A stretch of 64,000 nt of DNA from VAZQ01 sp036557705 (GTDB lineage: Bacteria; Pseudomonadota; Alphaproteobacteria; Rhizobiales; Xanthobacteraceae), in assembly GCA_036557705.1 (NCBI GenBank), contig DATBHB010000015.1, positions 62,001 through 126,000 on the forward strand, given 5' to 3'. Below the pieces are notes generated by a model. The model did not search any database, was not told where the DNA came from, and worked only from the letters and a program-made list of their open reading frames with translations. The translations under genes and the position numbers were made by a program. This document shows positions 58,309 to 64,000 of this stretch, piece after piece. Each line of letters opens with the position of its first letter. Positions within the stretch are counted from its first letter, which is position 1.

Positions 58309-59745
58309 TTAAAACAGGGACCTCGCCGCGGCGCTGGCCGCCTCGATCAGCGGTCCTGGATAAAACCAAAAAAGGATGTTGAAAAGCCCCGTGGCGCCGA
58401 GCACTGCCTGGAGTTCGAGCGGAATGGCGGCGAACGGCCTCACCGGCTCGTCCATATACATGATTTTGACAATGGCGAGGTAGTAGTAAGCAGCCACCAC
58501 GCTGGTGACGACGCCGATGACGGCAAGCGCGAAAAGGCCGGCCTGGATGGCTGCGAGAAAGACGTAGAATTTCGCGAAGAAGCCGGCAAGCGGCGGGATT
58601 CCGGCAAGCGAGAACAGCAGCACGGCCAGAAAAAAGGCCATGACCGGGTTCGTGCGTGCCAGGCCTGACAGATCGCGGATGTCCTCGACATACCGGTCGT
58701 CGCGGCGCATCGCCAGGATACATGCGAACGTTCCCAGCGTCATGGCGACGTAGATCGCCATGTAAACAAGCACGCCCTGCACCCCTTCTGCGGTCCCGGC
58801 AGCGAGCCCAATGAGCGCAAAACCCATGTGACCAATCGAGGAATAGGCCATGAGCCGTTTGAAATTCCGCTGGCCTATTGCGGCGAACGAGCCGAGCGCC
58901 ATCGACGCAATGGCCACGAAGATGACGATCTGCTGCCATTGAGACAGAATGACCGGGAACGCGACGATCGTGGTACGCACGAACATCGCAATTCCCGCGA
59001 CCTTTGGAGCGGCGGCAAAAAATGCCGTGATCGGCGTCGGAGCGCCTTCGTAGACGTCCGGCGTCCACATGTGGAACGGTACGGCGGAAACCTTGAAGCA
59101 GAAACCCGCGAACAGGAATACAAGCCCGAATACAAGGCCGATGCCGCCCTGCCCGCTGGCTTTGGCGATCCCGGCGAAGCTGACGGTCCCGGTGAAACCG
59201 TAGACGAGCGAAGCGCCGTACAGCAACATTCCCGAAGACAGCGCGCCGAGCACGAAATACTTCAGCCCTGCCTCGGTCGACCGTACGGAATCGCGATCGA
59301 TCGCTGCCACGACGTAGAGAGCGAGGCTCATGAGTTCGAGGCCGAGATAAAGCGCGATCAGGTCGGCGGCTGAGATCAGCATCAGCATGCCGGTTGCGGA
59401 CAGAAGAATGAGGATTGGATATTCGAATTTTTCCTGCTTCTCGACCTTGAGATAGTCGAATGACATCAGGATCGCGCAGGCCGAGCCTGCGAGCGCCAGC
59501 AGTTTGAGAAATCGCGCAAAGGAATCGACCACGAAACTGCCGCCAAATGCGACAAGCCTCTCTCCCGGCAGCAGGACCACCACGGCGCCGGCGGCAATCA
59601 GCAGCAGGATGGCAAGCCAGCTGACCGTGCGAGCAGTTGCTTCACCGCGGAAAGCGCCGGTCATCAGCAGCGCCATGGCGCCGAGCGCCAGGATGAGTTC
59701 CGGCAGCACGGTCAGCAAATCGAGCCATTGAGGCATCTGGTTCAT
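58309..59745 (-). CDS. nuoN: NADH-quinone oxidoreductase subunit N
   Basis: This antiporter-like membrane subunit of complex I has 478 residues and about 14 membrane segments. The proton-path lysines lie in the central conserved block (LVFLFAGFCFKVSAVPFHMW then TPDVYEGAPTPITA) and FKRLMAYSSIGHMGF. It is the last nuo gene, 24 nt after nuoM. Confidence 0.96.
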   Translation of the reverse strand: MNQMPQWLDLLTVLPELILALGAMALLMTGAFRGEATARTVSWLAILLLIAAGAVVVLLPGERLVAFGGSFVVDSFARFLKLLALAGSACAILMSFDYLKVEKQEKFEYPILILLSATGMLMLISAADLIALYLGLELMSLALYVVAAIDRDSVRSTEAGLKYFVLGALSSGMLLYGASLVYGFTGTVSFAGIAKASGQGGIGLVFGLVFLFAGFCFKVSAVPFHMWTPDVYEGAPTPITAFFAAAPKVAGIAMFVRTTIVAFPVILSQWQQIVIFVAIASMALGSFAAIGQRNFKRLMAYSSIGHMGFALIGLAAGTAEGVQGVLVYMAIYVAMTLGTFACILAMRRDDRYVEDIRDLSGLARTNPVMAFFLAVLLFSLAGIPPLAGFFAKFYVFLAAIQAGLFALAVIGVVTSVVAAYYYLAIVKIMYMDEPVRPFAAIPLELQAVLGATGLFNILFWFYPGPLIEAASAAARSLF

Positions 59746-59769
59746 CGGCGGTCCTTGCGCGCTTCGGGC

Positions 59770-61278
59770 TCAGTGAGCCAGCATGGCTGTTTTGGCCGCC
59801 GACACTGCCTGATTGTAGTTCTGGATCAATTGCGAGACCGCCGTAGCGGAGACGTCAAGGACCGGTTTGGGAAAAAAGCCGAACGCGACGGTCAGGACCA
59901 CGAGCGGACCGAGCGTGATCAGTTCGCGATAGTCCAAGTCCTTGATAGCCGCGAGGCTTGGCTTGTCGAGCACGCCGAATATGACCTTGCGGTAAAGCCA
60001 TAGCGCGTAGGCGGCCGATCCGATGGTGCCAAGGGTCGCAAAGGTGGCAACCCAGGTATTCACCTTGAAGGTTCCGATCAGGGACAGGAATTCGCCGATA
60101 AATCCAGTCGTGCCTGGCAGCCCTACATTGGCAAGCGTGAACACCATGAATGCCGCCGCATAGAGCGGCATCCGATTTACGAGGCCGCCATAAGCGGCGA
60201 TCTCCCGCGTATGCATCCGGTCATAGACAACGCCGACGCTGAGGAACAGCGCGGCGGAAACAACGCCGTGAGAAAGCATCTGGAAAATGCCGCCGGCAAT
60301 GCTCTGCGCCGTCGCGGCAAAGATGCCCATGGTCACGAAGCCCATATGAGCGACCGACGAATAGGCAATCAGTTTTTTCATATCCTCCTGCACGAGGGCG
60401 ACCAGCGAAGTGTAGACAACGGCGACTACCGAGAGCGCAAAAATCAGCGGTGCATAATCCTGCGATGCAATCGGGAACATGGGCAGCGAGAAACGCAGGA
60501 AACCGTAGCCGCCCATCTTTAGAAGGATGGCGGCGAGAATCACTGAGCCGGCGGTAGGCGCCTCGACGTGAGCATCAGGCAGCCAAGTGTGCACCGGCCA
60601 CATCGGCAGCTTGACGGCGAACGAGGCGAGAAACGCAAACCACGCCCATCTTTGCAGGCCCACCGGAAAGCCGTGGCTGAGCAGCATCGGGATGTCGGTG
60701 GTGCCGGCGTTCCAGTACATTGCCAAGATGGCGAGCAGCATCAGCACCGAGCCGAGCAGGGTGTAGAGAAAGAATTTAAAGCTCGCATAGACCCGCCGCG
60801 GCCCGCCCCACACGCCGATGATGAGGAACATCGGAATGAGCCCGCCCTCGAAGAACAAGTAAAACAGCACCAAGTCGAGGGAGGCGAAAGTACCGATCAT
60901 GGTGGTCTCAAGGATGAGGAAAGCCACCATGTATTCCTTGACGCGGCGCTGGATTGCGCCCCAGCTCGCGATTATGCATACCGGCATCAGGCCGGCGGTG
61001 AGGACCACAAACGGCAGCGAAATGCCATCGACGCCCACGTGATAATGGATCGCGCCAGCGAGCCACGGATGGTTTTCGACAAACTGGAATTCCGCCGTGC
61101 CGGGGTCGAACCGCCACAACATGATCAGCGAGAGGGCGAACGTGATGAGGGTCGTCCACAGCGCGATCCAGCGCGCGTTGCCCTTCTCGGCCTTCTCCTC
61201 GCGGTGCATGAGCATGATGAACAGCGCGCCGGCGAGCGGCAGCACGAGCATGACGAAGATGATTGGCCAGCTCAGCAT
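59770..61278 (-). CDS. nuoM: NADH-quinone oxidoreductase subunit M
   Basis: This 502-residue antiporter-like subunit of complex I has the conserved FFEGGLIPMFLIIGVWGG, the glutamate/lysine sites of helices 5-8 and KLPMWPVHTWLPDAHVEAPT, KLIAYSSVAHMGFV. It overlaps the nuoL stop by 1 nt (TGATG), so translation is coupled. Confidence 0.96.
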   Translation of the reverse strand: MLSWPIIFVMLVLPLAGALFIMLMHREEKAEKGNARWIALWTTLITFALSLIMLWRFDPGTAEFQFVENHPWLAGAIHYHVGVDGISLPFVVLTAGLMPVCIIASWGAIQRRVKEYMVAFLILETTMIGTFASLDLVLFYLFFEGGLIPMFLIIGVWGGPRRVYASFKFFLYTLLGSVLMLLAILAMYWNAGTTDIPMLLSHGFPVGLQRWAWFAFLASFAVKLPMWPVHTWLPDAHVEAPTAGSVILAAILLKMGGYGFLRFSLPMFPIASQDYAPLIFALSVVAVVYTSLVALVQEDMKKLIAYSSVAHMGFVTMGIFAATAQSIAGGIFQMLSHGVVSAALFLSVGVVYDRMHTREIAAYGGLVNRMPLYAAAFMVFTLANVGLPGTTGFIGEFLSLIGTFKVNTWVATFATLGTIGSAAYALWLYRKVIFGVLDKPSLAAIKDLDYRELITLGPLVVLTVAFGFFPKPVLDVSATAVSQLIQNYNQAVSAAKTAMLAH

Positions 61279-63374
61279 CAGCGTGGACCCGCTGTTGAGA
61301 GGATAAACCAGGTGATGAATGCTGCGGCCCCGATCAGCATGGCGAAGGCGTAGTGATAAAGATAACCGGTCTGCAGCCGCACGACATTGCGGGTCACGTC
61401 GAGGACCCGCGCCGAGACGCCGTCAGGCCCGAAGCCGTCGATGAGCCAGCCGTCGCCGCCTTTCCATAGGAGCCGCCCAAGCCGGATCGTAGGCTTCACA
61501 AGCAGCGCATCGTAGATCTCGTCGAAATACCACTTGTTAAGCAGGAACTTGTAAAGCGGCTCGTGCTGGCGGGCGAGCTCGACCGGCAGCTCGGGTTTGC
61601 GGATGTAGAAAAGCCACGCAACGATGAAGCCAAGCAGCATCATCACCGTGGGCGCGGTTGAAATCCAGAACGGAAGGTGCTCGGCCTCCTCGAACAGGCG
61701 ATTGGCCTGCGTAAATTTCAGGGAATCGCGGAAGAATGAGTCGGCGCCGGGGCCGGTGAAGAGATGCTCGAACGGAAATCCGGCGAGGATCGAACCGGCC
61801 CCCAGAAACGCCAATGGGATCAGCACGACCCAGCCGCGCTCGGTCGCATGATCATAGAGTTCGCGCTCGCGCGGACGACCGTGGAAGGTGATCAGGATCA
61901 GCCGCCACGCGTAGAACGAGGTCATTGCCGCAGCGACCAGCGTCATGGCGAACGCATACGGCATCATCGGATTGTCCGTGGTGAAAGCGGATTCGATGAT
62001 GGCGTCCTTGGAGAAATAGCCGGCTGTGAACGGAAACCCAGTCAGCGACAGCGTGCCGACCACCATCATGGCGTAAGTGAATGGCATTTTGTTCCAGAGA
62101 CCGCCCATGCGGCGGATGTCCTGCTCGTGGTGCATCGCCATGATCACCGATCCCGAGCCGAGGAAAAGAAGGGCTTTGAAAAACGCATGGGTAAAGAGGT
62201 GAAACATGCCGACCGAATAGGCGCCAACGCCCATGGCGACGAACATGTAGCCGAGTTGGGAACAGGTCGAATAGGCGACTATGCGCTTGATGTCGTTCTG
62301 AACAAGAGCGACGCTCGCGGCAAAGAACGTCGTGGTGGCGCCGATGAACACCACAAAGGTCTGCGCTGCCGGCGCAAGCTCGAACAGCGGCGACAATCGC
62401 GCCACCATGAAGACGCCGGCCGTGACCATGGTGGCGGCATGGATCAGGGCCGAGACCGGAGTCGGTCCTTCCATGGCATCAGGAAGCCAAGTGTGCAGCA
62501 GGAACTGCGCCGATTTGCCCATCGCTCCCATGAATAACAGGAGGCAAATCACAGTGAGCGCGTCGGCATCCCAGGCGAGGAAATGGATGGTCTTTCCGGT
62601 GAGGCCCGGCGCCTGCGCGAATAGCGTGCCGAAATCGATGGCGTTCGTCATCATGTAGGCGGCGAAAATCCCGAGTGCGAATCCGAAGTCTCCGATGCGA
62701 TTGACGATGAACGCCTTGATGGCGGCGGCATTGGCTGTCGGCCTCTGGTACCAGAAGCCGATGAGCAGGTAGCTCATCAAGCCGACTCCTTCCCAACCGA
62801 AGAACAGCTGCACGAGGTTATCGGCTGTCGAGAGCGCCAGCATGGCAAATGTGAACAGCGACAGATAACAGAAGAACCGCGGCCGGTGCGGATCATCCTC
62901 CATGTATCCGATTGAATAGAGGTGCACGAAGGCGGAAATCGTCGTCACCACGACGAGCATCACTGCGGTGAGCGTATCGATGCGCAGCGCCCAGTCCACC
63001 TTGAGGTCGCCGGCCGCCATCCATGTCGCCAGCTGCACGCGTTCGTCCTGGCCGAAGCCCACGTGAACGAAGGCGATCCATGAGAGGATCATGGAAATGA
63101 AGAGCAGGACCGTCGTGATCAACTCCGCGAACGGAGACCCGGCCGTGGAGTGAGCGCCATCGAGCGGCTCATCGTGGACATGGCGGATCGCGGCACCGTC
63201 ACCGTGCGCGGCCGGCGCCGCGCGCGCCTGATCCTCCGTGACCAGGCCGCCTGCATGATCTTCGGCCCCCGGTGCCGGAGAGCCGCCCGGGTGCCGGACG
63301 CGAGCGCCGACAAGCGTGATCAGGCCGGCGATAATCGCGCCGATCAGCGGCAGAAAGACGATGGCCTGGTACAT
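61278..63374 (-). CDS. nuoL: NADH-quinone oxidoreductase subunit L
   Basis: This 698-residue largest membrane subunit of complex I has the core LVQLFFGWEGVGLMSYLLIG, AQFLLHTWLPDAMEGPTPVS and IKRIVAYSTCSQLGYMF, and a long lateral helix near the C terminus. Residues about 25-80 form an extra hydrophilic, His/Ala/Gly-rich insertion (PGAEDHAGGLVTEDQARAAP and following) between helices 1 and 2, absent from E. coli NuoL but seen in related rhizobia. nuoK ends 4 nt upstream. Confidence 0.96.
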   Translation of the reverse strand: MYQAIVFLPLIGAIIAGLITLVGARVRHPGGSPAPGAEDHAGGLVTEDQARAAPAAHGDGAAIRHVHDEPLDGAHSTAGSPFAELITTVLLFISMILSWIAFVHVGFGQDERVQLATWMAAGDLKVDWALRIDTLTAVMLVVVTTISAFVHLYSIGYMEDDPHRPRFFCYLSLFTFAMLALSTADNLVQLFFGWEGVGLMSYLLIGFWYQRPTANAAAIKAFIVNRIGDFGFALGIFAAYMMTNAIDFGTLFAQAPGLTGKTIHFLAWDADALTVICLLLFMGAMGKSAQFLLHTWLPDAMEGPTPVSALIHAATMVTAGVFMVARLSPLFELAPAAQTFVVFIGATTTFFAASVALVQNDIKRIVAYSTCSQLGYMFVAMGVGAYSVGMFHLFTHAFFKALLFLGSGSVIMAMHHEQDIRRMGGLWNKMPFTYAMMVVGTLSLTGFPFTAGYFSKDAIIESAFTTDNPMMPYAFAMTLVAAAMTSFYAWRLILITFHGRPRERELYDHATERGWVVLIPLAFLGAGSILAGFPFEHLFTGPGADSFFRDSLKFTQANRLFEEAEHLPFWISTAPTVMMLLGFIVAWLFYIRKPELPVELARQHEPLYKFLLNKWYFDEIYDALLVKPTIRLGRLLWKGGDGWLIDGFGPDGVSARVLDVTRNVVRLQTGYLYHYAFAMLIGAAAFITWFILSTAGPR

Positions 63375-63378
63375 CCCC

Positions 63379-63687
63379 TCAACCCTTCATGAGATTGATG
63401 TCTGCGACTGCGATAGTGCCGCGATTGCGGAAATAGATTACCAGGATCGCGAGCCCGATCGCGGCTTCCGCTGCCGCAACGGTAAGCACGAGCAGCGCGT
63501 AGACCTGCCCGACGAGGTCGCCGAGGAAGGCGGAAAACGCAACGAGATTGATGTTCACCGCAAGCAGAATCAATTCGATGGCCATCATGATGATGATCAC
63601 GTTCTTCCGGTTGAGAAAAATGCCGAAAATACCCAGCGTGAACAAGATCGCGCCAACGGTGAGATAATGACCGAGCCCGATAATCAC
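63379..63687 (-). CDS. nuoK: NADH-quinone oxidoreductase subunit K
   Basis: This 102-residue, three-helix subunit has conserved glutamates in MMAIELILLAVNINLV and VAAAEAAIGLAILV needed for proton transfer. The start is a GTG at 63687 that overlaps the nuoJ stop as GTGA. Confidence 0.96.
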   Translation of the reverse strand: MIIGLGHYLTVGAILFTLGIFGIFLNRKNVIIIMMAIELILLAVNINLVAFSAFLGDLVGQVYALLVLTVAAAEAAIGLAILVIYFRNRGTIAVADINLMKG

Positions 63688-64000
63688 GACACCCCCTGCC
63701 CCGGCCGAACCTTGACGATTTCGATGGCGGCGGCCTTGGTGCGCGCGACCTGCTCGGCGATGCTCTGGCGCTTGACCTTGAGCTTGTGGCGCAGCGTGAG
63801 CACGATCGCGCCGATCATGGCGACGAGGAGAATGAGTCCCGCAGCCTGAAAGTAATACACGTACCGCGTATAGAGTATCTGGCCAAGCGCCTCGGTGTTG
63901 GTGGCGGTGGAAAGGGGTGGTATCGGAGCGGCGATGGTCTGCGAGACTTGCGGATTTATGGCCCAGCCGACGACTACCAGCAGAAGTTCGGCAAGAAAAA
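63684..64000 (-). CDS. nuoJ: NADH-quinone oxidoreductase subunit J, C-terminal part (cut by window edge)
   Basis: The visible ~105 residues cover the last helices and tail: STATNTEALGQILYTRYVYY, FQAAGLILLVAMIGAIVLTL and RHKLKVKRQSIAEQVARTKA, the NuoJ C-terminal pattern. The stop overlaps the nuoK start. The N-terminal half is outside the window. Confidence 0.93.
   Translation of the reverse strand, partial: FLAELLLVVVGWAINPQVSQTIAAPIPPLSTATNTEALGQILYTRYVYYFQAAGLILLVAMIGAIVLTLRHKLKVKRQSIAEQVARTKAAAIEIVKVRPGQGVS

Overview
The window is GC-rich chromosomal DNA from an alphaproteobacterium. The best fit is the Bradyrhizobium/Rhodopseudomonas side of the Rhizobiales (Hyphomicrobiales). Evidence: the gene order tpiA-secG-pyrG, ppiD-trpE-trpG-trpD-trpC-moaC-moeA-lexA-comEC and rpsB-tsf-pyrH-frr-uppS-cdsA-dxr-rseP-bamA-lpxD-fabZ-lpxA-lpxI-lpxB; LpxI rather than LpxH; an S2 protein with a C-terminal helix-hairpin-helix extension; a short 440-residue ProRS; RNase J; a DUF3551 secreted protein; and LexA boxes of the alphaproteobacterial GTTC-N7-GTTC type. 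No rRNA, tRNA, CRISPR array, prophage or intact insertion sequence was seen. Gene identities come from reading motifs and lengths, not from searches.

Layout. 1-1864 (minus): tpiA, secG and the start of pyrG. 2052-10490 (plus): ppiD, then a tryptophan/molybdopterin run. It is interrupted between trpE and trpG by an orphan Phd-type antitoxin and a cupin, and REP-like palindromes lie inside trpE and at the trpC/moaC junction. 10503-11354 is a stand-alone MNIO (DUF692) enzyme. It is followed by lexA with two LexA boxes and a convergent comEC. 14819-19021 holds two small membrane or secreted proteins and the divergent pair glnS/gltX. gltA (plus) converges with a 14-gene minus-strand block, 20473-35242, running from ribosomal protein S2 through undecaprenyl, CDP-diacylglycerol and MEP-isoprenoid enzymes to BamA and the lipid A genes. 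35530-42269 is accessory: a PQQ dehydrogenase, a secreted unknown, a pentapeptide-repeat protein, an isochorismatase/TctC pair, a decayed tctC copy, a glycine-rich His/Cys-tailed protein and three or four palindromic repeats. 42288-57516 is a conserved backbone (dnaE, lolD, lolC/E, proS, DUF1467, mce, rnj). Between dnaE and lolD lies an inserted block: a LexA-box-controlled 33-codon membrane ORF, an XRE regulator, a deleted pseudogene and a restriction/methylation/Vsr cassette. BrnT/BrnA sits between lolC/E and proS. 57523-64000 is birA followed by the 3' end of the nuo operon (nuoJ to nuoN).

The most interesting unexplained items are four. (1) The SOS-box-driven small membrane ORF at 45945-46046, which resembles Caulobacter SidA in size, topology and regulation. 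(2) A structured, terminator-ended intergenic transcript candidate at about 54663-54838. (3) The orphan MNIO enzyme. (4) REP-like palindromes that have entered coding sequences (trpE in frame, trpC C-terminus) or supply gene ends.
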